DNA from: Bacillus sp. FJAT-29814
GTDB lineage: Bacteria > Bacillota > Bacilli > Bacillales > Cytobacillaceae
Reading direction: 5' to 3'
DNA length: 64,000 nt
Assembly (NCBI RefSeq): GCF_001510715.1
Contig: NZ_LMTJ01000008.1
Coordinates: forward strand, 124,001 to 188,000
In this document: positions 49,717-58,845 of the stretch, piece by piece
Layout of the letters: each line of letters starts with the position of its first letter
Position numbering within the stretch: the first letter of the stretch is position 1
The notes under the pieces: generated by a model
Told to the model about the DNA's origin: nothing
Seen by the model: only the letters and a program-made list of their open reading frames with translations
Database searches by the model: none
Translations under genes and position numbers: made by a program

Positions 49717-49901
49717 CTCAATCCCCCCAGTTGCGATGCTTCATATAAAATTAAATTTTAGCAAATTTTCAGACAAAAGGGAATGAAAAAACTCTGCCAT
49801 TATGGGAAGTGCCCTCTAAAAATGAGTTAGCAGTTCTATTTCCCGTGTTTTAAACTAAACTAGGTATAGAGAGGTTGTACGAAAAGGAGGACAAACAAAA
49901 C

Positions 49902-51173
49902 ATGGTGAGAAAAATGGGGGTCTATGCGGTATTGGCCTATTGTTTATATGGCTTGTTTTTCTATTGGTATTTATTCCATTTCGCCGACCCGAAGCTGCCA
50001 TTTGAGTACGAGGGTACGAAGGCCGATCCGTCTACTTTTTTAAATGGACGAGAATTGATGCTTAGTCAAGAATATTCGAAAATTAGAAACCTGCTTTTTT
50101 TCCTGTCAACACCGTTCGAATGGTTGTTGTATTTTCTTGTTTTATTAACCGGTCTTTCCAAGGCATTTAAGAATTGGGCTGAACAATCAGCCAAATATAA
50201 AGCGCTGATCACCCCTATTTATCTATTCTGGTTATCGCTGTGTGCCTATATTGTCACATTTCCGCTGAGTTATATCAGTTATAAGCTATCAAAAACGTAT
50301 CATATCTCGATTCAAACATTTCCATCCTGGATGAAGGATGAGTTAATCGATTTTTGGGTCAATTATGGAACGTGGTTAATCATCGTTCCTGTTTTATACT
50401 TGTTGATGAGGAAAAGTCCAAAGCGCTGGTGGTTGTATGGCTGGCTGCTGTCGGTGCCGTTTACGTTGTTTATGATGTTCCTCCAGCCTGTTATCATCGA
50501 CCCACTATATAATGATTTTTATCCATTGAAAAATAAGGAACTGGAAACAAAAATTTTGGCTCTTGCCGATAAGGCGAACATTCCTGCAGAACATGTTTTT
50601 GAAGTAAACATGGCGGAAGAGACGAATGCGATGAATGCCTATGTAACCGGAATTGGCTCTAACGCCCGGATTGTTCTGTGGGATACTACCTTGAACAAGC
50701 TGACGGATGACCAGATTTTATTTATCATGGCACACGAAATGGCGCACTATGTAGAAAAGCATATATATTGGGGAATTGCTGGTTATTTGGCACTGTCATT
50801 GCTTGGCTTATATCTAACCTACAGGCTGATGAACTGGGCTGTCGTCCGTTGGGGAAATGAAATGAAAATTACTGACGTTAGGGACGTCAAGTCTCTTCCG
50901 CTATTTTTTATGATTATTTCCATGCTGTTATTTGCCTCTAGTCCATTTTCAAATCTTGTTTCGCGGTATCAGGAAACGCGGGCGGACACATATGCGATTG
51001 AAATGACCAATAATCCCGATGCCGCCATCGGCTCCTTCCAGGAGTTAGCCCGGTCAGGGTTGAGCCAGGTAAACCCGCCGCTTTTCGTCAAAATTTTCCG
51101 CTATACCCATCCGTCGATGCTGGACCGAATCTCTAGACTTGAAGAATTTCAAATAAAGCAAAGGACAGACTAG
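49902..51173 (+). CDS. yhfN: M48 family metalloprotease (Ste24/YhfN-like)
   Basis: 423 residues, membrane protein with about seven helices. Zinc motif HEMAH in FIMAHEMAHYVEKH and the third ligand in RETRADTYAIE (E-x-x-x-D). Catalytic domain beyond residue 200. The Ste24/CAAX family in bacteria cuts membrane proteins or small peptides; substrate unknown. ATG 49902 follows AAAGGAGG at a long spacing; an earlier in-frame TTG at 49875 has no ribosome site. Confidence 0.9.
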   Translation: MVRKMGVYAVLAYCLYGLFFYWYLFHFADPKLPFEYEGTKADPSTFLNGRELMLSQEYSKIRNLLFFLSTPFEWLLYFLVLLTGLSKAFKNWAEQSAKYKALITPIYLFWLSLCAYIVTFPLSYISYKLSKTYHISIQTFPSWMKDELIDFWVNYGTWLIIVPVLYLLMRKSPKRWWLYGWLLSVPFTLFMMFLQPVIIDPLYNDFYPLKNKELETKILALADKANIPAEHVFEVNMAEETNAMNAYVTGIGSNARIVLWDTTLNKLTDDQILFIMAHEMAHYVEKHIYWGIAGYLALSLLGLYLTYRLMNWAVVRWGNEMKITDVRDVKSLPLFFMIISMLLFASSPFSNLVSRYQETRADTYAIEMTNNPDAAIGSFQELARSGLSQVNPPLFVKIFRYTHPSMLDRISRLEEFQIKQRTD

Positions 51174-51177
51174 AGTG

Positions 51178-51208
51178 GAGCTGGAGGTGTTATTGCCTTC
51201 AGCTTTTT
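51178..51208 (+). terminator. Terminator after the M48 protease gene
   Basis: GAGCTGGAGG (51178-51187) with CCTTCAGCTT (51196-51205), one G-U pair, then TTT. Ends the protease transcript. Confidence 0.85.
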
Positions 51209-51278
51209 GTTGCCATGCTTTGTTGTTCATGGATTTTTCAAAAAAAATAAACCGCCATAGACGGTTCGATTAACGTGT

Positions 51279-51515
51279 TCATGTTCCAAACTTTTTATTG
51301 ATTTCTTTGAGCTTGCTTGATAAATGGAGAAATGACTTTTTATCACGGCGATCAATGGCCAGGTCGATTTTACGCATCAGTTTTTCCTTTTCAACTGTTA
51401 ACTGGATTTCTGACAAGAGCATGTCGATATAGAGGTCCTGGACGAAGTTTTCTTTCATGCGGTTGCGTTTCATGGCAGCAATTTTCATTAATTCCGTGTA
51501 GGATTTTTCTTTCAA
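51279..51515 (-). CDS. yhzC: IDEAL-domain protein (YhzC-like)
   Basis: 78 residues, close to the size of B. subtilis YhzC, which is also beside comK. The C-terminal half (MRKIDLAIDRRDKKSFLHLS) is the IDEAL domain. All-helical, cytoplasmic. TTG 51515 with GAGGTGA upstream is preferred to the longer frame from 51569. It is divergent from comK and its function is unknown. Confidence 0.8.
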   Translation of the reverse strand: MKEKSYTELMKIAAMKRNRMKENFVQDLYIDMLLSEIQLTVEKEKLMRKIDLAIDRRDKKSFLHLSSKLKEINKKFGT

Positions 51516-51702
51516 GAAAATCACCTCGACGCTTTTTTCTATTATATGGGGATTTTTCGATAATATCAATCAATTTATAATTTTCCAAAAGATTTTTTAT
51601 TTATATTTGTGAATAAATTAGCAATAATTCAGAAAAGTAGAGGAAATTCATGATAAACATGATAAGATAGGTTGGATATTATCTTAGATTGGAGTGATTT
51701 GG

Positions 51703-52245
51703 TTGAAGCTACAAATCGAAGAATATGAGGTTAACTCATGCACCATGTTTTTGGAACCTGTGAATTATGGCAGCAAAATATATTCACAGATTTTCGAACT
51801 CGAAGATGAATATATATCCCCATTTACGCCTTTGGAGCTTATCAAGAAAAGCTGCAATTATTTTGGCGTTGATTATGAGAGCCGAAAAAAAGGAACCCGT
51901 CAATTAATTGGCTACAATCGAAAAATCCCGATTGCGATTGAGCCGGCAAACCGCATTTACTTTTTTCCCACGTCATCACCGACCCGCCCTGAATGCATTT
52001 GGATTGCACATGAACATGTTGAAAATTACCGCCGCATAGGACCAAATCAAACGCTTGTCATTTTCCGTAATAAACAATCTCGAATCTTTCAGGTTCCATT
52101 CAGTACAATCGAGGGTCAAATGCTTCGCACCGCATTATTAAAAACAAAGCTTATGCAAAGAATTGAAGGCAATAAAAAATTGATTTACCCCATTCAAGAT
52201 CGAAAGCCGGTAACGGCCTCGGAAAGTCCCCATGGATATGAATAA
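51703..52245 (+). CDS. comK: Competence transcription factor ComK
   Basis: 180 residues (B. subtilis 192). Recognisable ComK segments: EYEVNSCTMFLEPVNYG at the start, ELIKKSCNYFGVDYESRKKG, FPTSSPTRPECIWIAHEHVE and LRTALLKTKLMQRIE. It activates the competence genes and its own promoter. TTG 51703, eight bases after GGAG, is chosen over GTG 51694. The gene is intact, not split by a prophage as in some Listeria. A weak AAAA-N5-TTTA box lies upstream near 51587. Confidence 0.92.
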   Translation: MKLQIEEYEVNSCTMFLEPVNYGSKIYSQIFELEDEYISPFTPLELIKKSCNYFGVDYESRKKGTRQLIGYNRKIPIAIEPANRIYFFPTSSPTRPECIWIAHEHVENYRRIGPNQTLVIFRNKQSRIFQVPFSTIEGQMLRTALLKTKLMQRIEGNKKLIYPIQDRKPVTASESPHGYE

Positions 52246-52270
52246 ACTAGCTGAGATTTAGGTTTAACGG

Positions 52271-52636
52271 TTAACGGGATAGGTGTTTTTTTAATAAATA
52301 GGTCTCCATTATTTCTTGGACCTTATTACGAATCCTTGGATTAAAGTAATTATGATGTTCTTCATACCCTTTATAAATAAACATGTACATGGTAAAGGCA
52401 TCGTCCCGTTTTGTTTCCAAAACCTGAAGCTTGTTCTTTTTCATATATTGTTTTACCTGTGACAATTCCGCTTGGATTTCCTTCAACGTCTCCTCAATTA
52501 ATTCCAAGTAAGGCTTTTTTAATTTAAAAGGGCTTTTTTCCACTACGGCCAAATCACGATTTAAAACGGTCACGACCATTGGCAGATAAATAGCTTTCTC
52601 CATAATGTCACGATCGTTTTCCGGAATTCTCGTCAT
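52271..52636 (-). CDS. yhjD: YhjD-like hypothetical protein
   Basis: 121 residues, the size of B. subtilis YhjD found at this locus. Helical, cytoplasmic, starting MTRIPENDRDIMEKAIYLPM. Upstream AGGAGG (reverse strand) marks the start. It is convergent with comK with only 25 bases between. Function unknown. Confidence 0.75.
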   Translation of the reverse strand: MTRIPENDRDIMEKAIYLPMVVTVLNRDLAVVEKSPFKLKKPYLELIEETLKEIQAELSQVKQYMKKNKLQVLETKRDDAFTMYMFIYKGYEEHHNYFNPRIRNKVQEIMETYLLKKHLSR

Positions 52637-52734
52637 AGTCCTCTAACACCTCCTAATCGAACTTGTGTTCTTATTTTATTCTACAAAAAATAATTTTAAA
52701 AGGCAATACCACATCAATTTTGAATCGTTCTTCA

Positions 52735-52760
52735 AAGTTCGCATGATGCGAGCTTTTTTA
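52735..52760 (+). terminator. Terminator-like hairpin upstream of the LCP gene
   Basis: AAGTTCGC (52735-52742) with GCGAGCTT (52748-52755), one G-U pair, loop ATGAT, followed by TTTTA. It sits about 150 bases before the LCP gene, downstream of comK and of the divergent yhjD start, so it may stop readthrough from comK or act as an attenuator. Confidence 0.65.
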
Positions 52761-52905
52761 TTTGCCATAATTTATGTGTTCGTGAGAAAGTTTTATTTAT
52801 AGAAGGATATCCGATAGGAGAAAATGAAATAAAGAAGAAACATAAAAGCTTCTTATTCAGTCAATTAAAGAGGGGATAAAAAATACAGACTAAAAGGTGA
52901 TAAAA

Positions 52906-53850
52906 ATGAGATCTGATCGACATCTTCGGAAGAAGAGGAGAAAATGGCCCACGGTTTTGCTCGTATTGTTATTGTTAATCGGGGCAGGAGTAGCATACTC
53001 ATATTTTCAATATCAAAAAGGGGTAAACCAATCATTAGAGAAATTAAATGGCGAGCAGAAGCAAGCAGACGTTGTTTATAAGTTTGAGGGGCAAAAGGAT
53101 CAATACGGGGACACGAATATTTTGCTGCTGGGCAGCGATGCACGGGAGAATGAAAAGTCATCCAGGGCCGACACCATCTTAATTGCCCATTATAACGAGG
53201 ATAAAGGGACATTTAAGTTGACCTCGATTATGAGGGACAGTTATGTGCCGATTCCAGGGCACGGCAAGCACAAAATCAATTCAGCATTTGCCCGCGGCGG
53301 TCCCGAATTGATGAGACAAACGATAAAACAGAATTTTGATATTGACCTGCAATACTATGCGATCGTTGATTTTCAGGGGTTTGTACAATTAATTGATGAG
53401 GCTTTTCCAAATGGCGTTGAAATCAATGTCGAAAAAAAGATGGAAGAATATGTTGATGTGCCGCTCCAGCCTGGGCTGCAAAGGCTAAATGGTGAGCAAA
53501 TGCTGAGCTATGTCCGGTTCCGTCACGATAGGGTAGGGGATTTTGGCCGGGTGGAACGGCAACAAAAAGCCGTCAAGGCTATTGGTGATCAATTAGCCAG
53601 TTTCACAACGATAACGAAAATACCAAAATTAATTGGGGTTGTGACTCCATTTATCAATACGAATATGGATAAGTCTGATATGTTATTTATGGCTAAGGAT
53701 TTTCTTTCTGACAAAAGAGGAAATGTAGATACATTAAGAATTCCGGTGGAAGGTGCCTTTAAAGAAACGAAAGTAAAAGGTGAAGGGGATATCCTGGATC
53801 TTAATATTGAAAAAAATAAACAGGCTCTTCACCAATTTATTACAAAATAA
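52906..53850 (+). CDS. LCP (LytR-CpsA-Psr) family cell-wall ligase
   Basis: 314 residues: a basic cytoplasmic N-terminus (RHLRKKRRKWP), one membrane helix (TVLLVLLLLIGAGVAYSYF) and an extracellular LCP domain from about residue 65 (NILLLGSDARENEKSSRADT, the two Arg in FRHDRVGDFGRVERQQ). It moves undecaprenyl-linked teichoic acid or other glycopolymers onto peptidoglycan. ATG 52906 behind AAAGGTGA. Confidence 0.92.
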   Translation: MRSDRHLRKKRRKWPTVLLVLLLLIGAGVAYSYFQYQKGVNQSLEKLNGEQKQADVVYKFEGQKDQYGDTNILLLGSDARENEKSSRADTILIAHYNEDKGTFKLTSIMRDSYVPIPGHGKHKINSAFARGGPELMRQTIKQNFDIDLQYYAIVDFQGFVQLIDEAFPNGVEINVEKKMEEYVDVPLQPGLQRLNGEQMLSYVRFRHDRVGDFGRVERQQKAVKAIGDQLASFTTITKIPKLIGVVTPFINTNMDKSDMLFMAKDFLSDKRGNVDTLRIPVEGAFKETKVKGEGDILDLNIEKNKQALHQFITK

Positions 53851-53903
53851 TTGCTTGCTTCCAGATAAAATAAAGTTTAAAGCACTAATTAAGGAGAAAA
53901 CGG

Positions 53904-54569
53904 ATGGATTTTGAATCGATTAGAGCATGGTTTACGCTCGAAAACATAATGGAACTTGTTCAAGAATATCGAGCCCTGGGTCCTTTGCCAGGAATCCTGT
54001 TAACAGTACTCGAAGCATTTTTGCCGTTTCTCCCGTTATTTGTTTTTGTTATGGCTAATGCAAATGCCTTCGGATTATGGCTGGGATTTTTATACTCATG
54101 GGTTGGTGCGTGTATTGGAGCACTACTCGTTTTTTCGCTCGTCAGGAGATACGGGCAAAAGCGAGTGTTGGCTTTTTTGCCGAGGCATCGCCAGGTTCGG
54201 AGATTAATGGACTGGGTTGAGCGCCATGGCTTTGGACCGCTGTTTGTATTACTTTGCTTCCCGTTTACTCCCTCGGCAGTCGTAAATATTGTGGCCGGCT
54301 TATCAAAATTAAGCAGGGCTCAATATATGCTGGCAGTGGGAATCGGAAAAATGGTGATGATTTTTACAATGAGCTTTATTGGTTACGATATTGGGTCACT
54401 GATTACTCAGCCATATCGGACAATCATTGTTGCAATCATTATCTTTGTCCTTTGGTTTGTTGGAAAAAGAATCGAAGCAAGATTGAATAAGAGGGATGCA
54501 AGTGACTATAATGGAGAAATAGAAAAAAGTCATGTGTACGAAAAACGGAGGGGATTTGGTGAAAAGTGA
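53904..54569 (+). CDS. yhjE: TVP38/TMEM64 family membrane protein (YhjE-like)
   Basis: 221 residues with about six membrane helices; the VTT/DedA-like core includes ALLVFSLVRRYGQKRV, FCFPFTPSAVVNIVAGLSK and GKMVMIFTMSFIGYDIG. Related proteins are implicated in lipid scrambling or transport. Start after AAGGAG. It overlaps the next gene, as in B. subtilis yhjE-sipV. Confidence 0.88.
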   Translation: MDFESIRAWFTLENIMELVQEYRALGPLPGILLTVLEAFLPFLPLFVFVMANANAFGLWLGFLYSWVGACIGALLVFSLVRRYGQKRVLAFLPRHRQVRRLMDWVERHGFGPLFVLLCFPFTPSAVVNIVAGLSKLSRAQYMLAVGIGKMVMIFTMSFIGYDIGSLITQPYRTIIVAIIIFVLWFVGKRIEARLNKRDASDYNGEIEKSHVYEKRRGFGEK

Positions 54570-55113
54570 GTGGAGAAAAGAAGGGCTGGAATGGATTAAG
54601 GCCTTTGTAATTGGAGTCATTATTTTCGCTTTTATTCGGACGTTTTTCTTTTCCAATTACGTTGTGGAAGGCGAATCCATGATGCCGACACTGCAGGATG
54701 GGAATAAACTGGTGGTCAATAAGCTAGGTTACCATGTCGGTGAATTGAACCGATTTGATGTCATTGTCTTCCATGCCAATGAAAAAGAAGACTTTGTTAA
54801 GCGTATTATTGGCTTGCCGGGGGACAAGATTGAATACCGCAACGATCAGCTTTTTGTGAATGGACATAAATATCAAGAAGGCTTTTTAAAAGTTTATAAA
54901 GAAAAGGCTCTCGGTGTCAAACTGACTGGAGATTTCAGTTTAAAAGAGCTAACTGGGGAAGAAACCGTCCCTGAGGGGAAATTATTCGTCCTTGGCGATA
55001 ACCGGCTGGGGAGCTGGGACAGCCGCCATTTTGGGTTTATTTCCGTCGATCAGGTTGTCGGCAAGGTTGATCTTCGATACTGGCCATTAGATGAAATGGA
55101 TATTCATTTTTAA
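54559..55113 (+). CDS. sipV: Type I signal peptidase
   Basis: 184 residues: one N-terminal membrane helix (WIKAFVIGVIIFAFIRTFFF), catalytic Ser in VEGESMMPTL and catalytic Lys in DFVKRIIGLPGD, then GDNRLGSWDSRHFG. It removes signal peptides outside the membrane. GTG 54559 with a GGAGGGG site five bases away is chosen over the upstream ATG 54532. The symbol follows locus position (next to yhjE); in sequence it is equally close to the SipS/SipT type. Confidence 0.88.
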   Translation: MKSEWRKEGLEWIKAFVIGVIIFAFIRTFFFSNYVVEGESMMPTLQDGNKLVVNKLGYHVGELNRFDVIVFHANEKEDFVKRIIGLPGDKIEYRNDQLFVNGHKYQEGFLKVYKEKALGVKLTGDFSLKELTGEETVPEGKLFVLGDNRLGSWDSRHFGFISVDQVVGKVDLRYWPLDEMDIHF

Positions 55114-55117
55114 ATCA

Positions 55118-55147
55118 AACATGACTTGCAAAAGTCGTGTTTTTTTG
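55118..55147 (+). terminator. Terminator after the signal peptidase gene
   Basis: AACATGACTT (55118-55127) with AAGTCGTGTT (55132-55141), one G-U pair, loop GCAA, then TTTTTT. Confidence 0.9.
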
Positions 55148-55202
55148 TTGGCTAAGCTTCGCACGCATAAATTCAACTACGCCTCTGTCTTCGTCCTAAC
55201 GG

Positions 55203-55222
55203 ACTCGCCAATCGGCGAGTTT
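55203..55222 (+). terminator. Second hairpin in the sip-addB gap
   Basis: ACTCGCC (55203-55209) with GGCGAGT (55214-55220), loop AATC, followed by TTT. Perfect 7-bp stem 60 bases after the first terminator. The 200-base gap around it contains no gene with a ribosome site. Confidence 0.6.
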
Positions 55223-55347
55223 TCATTTAAGAAAGTCAGCTTAGATTTACCATTTATGGCTGTAACCTTTGCGGCACTATCCAAACGTTTGTGCCTGTAA
55301 TATGTTAAAATGATTGATACAGACTTCGAGGAAAGTGAGGGTCCTAT

Positions 55348-58300
55348 ATGTCATTAAGGATGGTAACCGGGCGTTCGGGGGGCGGCAAAACAGAATTATT
55401 TTTTAAAGAAATTGAGGACATGCTTATTGAAAACCCGGAGGGGACACCGATTATTTATATCGTTCCAGAGCAGATGACCTTCATGTCAGAATACCGCTTG
55501 GCAGCGAATTCTAACCTAAACGGGATGATTCGTGCCCAGGTGTACAGTTTTTCCCGGTTGGCATGGCGAATCCTGCAAGAGACAGGCGGTATTAGCCGTT
55601 CGCACTTAAGCAGTGTCGGTATGAGCATGTTAATTCGCAAAATTATTGACGAAAAGAAGGAGCAGCTAAAGCTTTTCAACCGGGCTTCCGATAAGACGGG
55701 CTTTGTTGCACAGCTAGAGCAAATGATTACGGAGTTCAAGCGATATTGCTTAAGACCAGAGGATTTAGCAGCGGGGTCGCTGCAAATGGCATCCGATCAC
55801 TCGACGGCGGCTATCGCCTTACGTGATAAATTAGCCGACCTGGAAGTCATTTATCAAAAGTTTGAAGAGGAAATCTTCGGCAAGTACATCGATTCGGAAG
55901 ATTATTTTCGACTGCTTGCTGAAAAAATAGCAAGTTCTGCTTATTTGCGTGATGCTGAGATCTATATTGATGGCTTTTATAGCTTTTCACCTCAAGAATA
56001 CCAAATTATCTTGGAATTGATGAAGCAATGCCGCAGGGTCTCAATTGCGATGACAACCGATCATGTTCATTTTGATGCTCAGCCGGACGAGCTGGATTTG
56101 TTTCGTGCTTCTAAAGAGGCGATTATTTCTATTCATGAAATAGCCAAAACAGAAGGCATTGAAATTGAACAACCGGTAATAATGACCAAGCCAAACAGAT
56201 GGAACAGCTCATCACTAAAACATTTGGAAGAAAAATTTGATGCCAGGCCTGCAATCCCGTTTGCCGGAGAAACAGCCATCCATCTTTGCCAGGCCGGGAA
56301 TCGCCGGGCCGAGGTGGAAGGAATTGCCCGTGAAATTCGTGAGCTTGCCCGATCGAAAGGGTACCGCTATCGGGATATGGCGTTATTAATCCGAAACGGC
56401 GGGGAATATCATGAAATTGTTGAACCCGTCTTCACCGATTATGGGCTGCCGTATTTTATTGACCAAAAACGGACGATGCTCAATCATCCGCTGGTTGAAT
56501 TGATCCGTTCAACCCTTGAAGTTATCAACTCCTTTTGGCGCTATGAGCCGGTATTTCGGGCGATTAAAACCGATTTGATGTACCCGATGCAGGAAAATCC
56601 CGTAAAAATGCGGGAAAAGATGGATCGACTTGAAAACTACGTGCTGGCCTATGGGATAAATGGGAGCAAATGGACGAAAAAGGATCGCTGGATTTATCGG
56701 CGCTTCCGGGGCCTTGAGTCTGACATAAATGGGCAGACAGATGCTGAAAAGGTGCTGGAGCAGGAATTAAATGAGTTAAAGTTGATGATTTCCGCTCCTA
56801 TTCTACGTCTTTCACGCCGGCTGAAAAAAGCGGACACAGGCCGGAAGCTTTGCGAGGCAGTTTACTTATTCCTTGAGGAATTGGATGTACCCGCGAAGCT
56901 GGAAAACTGGAAGTTCGTTGCTGAAGAGACGGGCAATCTGATAAAGGCTCGAGAGCATGAGCAGGTATGGAATGCCGTCATTGATTTGTTGGATCAGTTT
57001 GTTGAGATTTTAGGTGATGAACCTGTTGATATAAAATCTTTTGCAACGATATTAGAGGCTGGCTTTGAATCGCTGCATTTTTCATTAATTCCGCCGGCAC
57101 TTGACCAGGTGTTAATTGGCGATTTGGAGAAATCGCGGTTAAATGGCATGAAGGTGGTGTTCGTGCTCGGTGTAAATGAAGGGGTATTGCCTGCAAAAAT
57201 CTCTGTTGAAGGCATTCTCCAGGATGAGGACAGAGAACTACTGCTTGCCTCTGGTATAAAGGTGGCGCCAAGCAGCCGGACACGCTTGCTTGATGAGAAT
57301 TTTTTGGCCTATAAAGCATTTACGGCACCATCAGACTTGCTTTATGTCAGTTATCCGCTAGCCAATGAGGAAGGAAAAGCGTTAATTCCCTCTTCCTATA
57401 TTAAGAGATTGAAAGATATGTTTCCGGAAATGAGTCAGCTTGAGTATCATACCGACCCAGGCCAGGCAACGGATTCGGAGCAGCTTGGCTTCGTGGCCAA
57501 TATCACGACGACCTTGGCCTATCTGAATGCCCAGCTGCAGCTAAAGAAACGGAATTATCCTATTTCTGGATTGTGGTGGGATGTATATAACTTTTACATG
57601 AACAGTACGCACAAGAAGCAGGCACAGAAGGTATTCTCCAGTCTGTTTTACAGTAATGGAACCGTAAGACTTACTGAAGACACTGCGGCTGAATTGTACG
57701 GGGATTCGATTCAGGCCAGCGTATCGCGAATGGAGCTGTATAATTCCTGTGCTTTTTCTCATTTTGCCCAGCATGGGCTTAAGCTTCGCGAACGCCAAGT
57801 CTTTCGTCTGGAGGCCCCTGATATCGGAGAACTGTTCCATGCGGCGTTGAAACAAATTGCCGACATGATTAACGAACAGAAACTATCTTGGGCCGCACTC
57901 TCGAGACAACAATGCGAACAGCTGTCGAAGGAAGCTGTGAAAATGTTAGCCCCGAAACTGCAAAATGAGATTCTACTAAGCTCGGAGCGGCACCATTATA
58001 TTAAACGAAAGCTGGAGCAAATCATCACTAGAGCCTCTTTGGTTCTAAGTGATCATGCCAAGGTGAGTGGCTTTTCGCCCATTGGCCTGGAGCTTGGTTT
58101 TGGTCCAAACGGCGCGCTGCCGCCATTAACATTTTCATTAAAAAATGGCAAACGGATGGAACTGGCCGGCAGGATTGACAGAGTTGACCAGGCAAAAGCC
58201 GATGACAATCATGTGTTTTTGCGGGTCATTGATTATAAATCGAGTGAAAAGGATGTTAATTTAACCGAGGTTTATTACGGCCTTGCTCTACAAATGCTTA

Positions 58301-58845
58301 CGTATCTTGATATTGTAATGACCCATTCAAAGGAATTGGTCGAGATGAAAGCAAGTCCGGCTGGGGTTCTTTATTTTCATGTTCATAATCCATTTGTCAA
58401 TACCACGAAAATGCTAACATTGGATGAAATTGAAAAAGAAATCATGAAAAAATTCAAAATGAACGGATTAATGCTAAGTGACCAGAACGTCATTCGCTTA
58501 ATGGACCAATCGCTTGAATCCGGCGATTCACAAATAATTGCCGCAGGAATCAAGAAGGATGGCCAGTTATCGAAAAAATCAAAGGTTGCCAGTATTGAAG
58601 AGTTTGAGAATCTTAAAAGTTATGTCCGAAAAATTTACCAAAATACCGGAAATGCAATTGTCGAGGGGAAGCTTGATATTGCCCCCTTTAAGTTAAAAGA
58701 TAAAATACCTTGCACATTTTGTTCCTTTAAATCGGTTTGTCAATTTGATGAATCCATTGAACAAAATCGTTACCGAATTCTCACACCGCATTCAAAGGAA
58801 ACCGTTTTGGAGTTAATCGGAAAGGAGCTGAGAGAGGATGAGTAA
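55348..58845 (+). CDS. addB: AddB subunit of the AddAB helicase-nuclease
   Basis: 1165 residues, full length. N-terminal Walker A (VTGRSGGGKTELFFKE), vestigial helicase domain, and a C-terminal nuclease (RVIDYKSSEKDVN) with the iron-sulphur cluster cysteines at CTFCSFKSVCQF near 1120. With AddA it resects double-strand breaks to Chi-like sites and loads RecA. Overlaps addA by eight bases. Confidence 0.97.
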   Translation: MSLRMVTGRSGGGKTELFFKEIEDMLIENPEGTPIIYIVPEQMTFMSEYRLAANSNLNGMIRAQVYSFSRLAWRILQETGGISRSHLSSVGMSMLIRKIIDEKKEQLKLFNRASDKTGFVAQLEQMITEFKRYCLRPEDLAAGSLQMASDHSTAAIALRDKLADLEVIYQKFEEEIFGKYIDSEDYFRLLAEKIASSAYLRDAEIYIDGFYSFSPQEYQIILELMKQCRRVSIAMTTDHVHFDAQPDELDLFRASKEAIISIHEIAKTEGIEIEQPVIMTKPNRWNSSSLKHLEEKFDARPAIPFAGETAIHLCQAGNRRAEVEGIAREIRELARSKGYRYRDMALLIRNGGEYHEIVEPVFTDYGLPYFIDQKRTMLNHPLVELIRSTLEVINSFWRYEPVFRAIKTDLMYPMQENPVKMREKMDRLENYVLAYGINGSKWTKKDRWIYRRFRGLESDINGQTDAEKVLEQELNELKLMISAPILRLSRRLKKADTGRKLCEAVYLFLEELDVPAKLENWKFVAEETGNLIKAREHEQVWNAVIDLLDQFVEILGDEPVDIKSFATILEAGFESLHFSLIPPALDQVLIGDLEKSRLNGMKVVFVLGVNEGVLPAKISVEGILQDEDRELLLASGIKVAPSSRTRLLDENFLAYKAFTAPSDLLYVSYPLANEEGKALIPSSYIKRLKDMFPEMSQLEYHTDPGQATDSEQLGFVANITTTLAYLNAQLQLKKRNYPISGLWWDVYNFYMNSTHKKQAQKVFSSLFYSNGTVRLTEDTAAELYGDSIQASVSRMELYNSCAFSHFAQHGLKLRERQVFRLEAPDIGELFHAALKQIADMINEQKLSWAALSRQQCEQLSKEAVKMLAPKLQNEILLSSERHHYIKRKLEQIITRASLVLSDHAKVSGFSPIGLELGFGPNGALPPLTFSLKNGKRMELAGRIDRVDQAKADDNHVFLRVIDYKSSEKDVNLTEVYYGLALQMLTYLDIVMTHSKELVEMKASPAGVLYFHVHNPFVNTTKMLTLDEIEKEIMKKFKMNGLMLSDQNVIRLMDQSLESGDSQIIAAGIKKDGQLSKKSKVASIEEFENLKSYVRKIYQNTGNAIVEGKLDIAPFKLKDKIPCTFCSFKSVCQFDESIEQNRYRILTPHSKETVLELIGKELREDE

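Noticed and set aside
51541..51702. Clear ComK-box pair upstream of comK
   Set aside because: One partial AAAA-N5-TTTA box near 51587 is visible, but no properly spaced partner could be confirmed in this very AT-rich DNA.
51703..52245. comK as the prophage insertion site
   Set aside because: comK is intact and lies more than 13 kb from the prophage; the phage DNA ends at about 38.4 kb.
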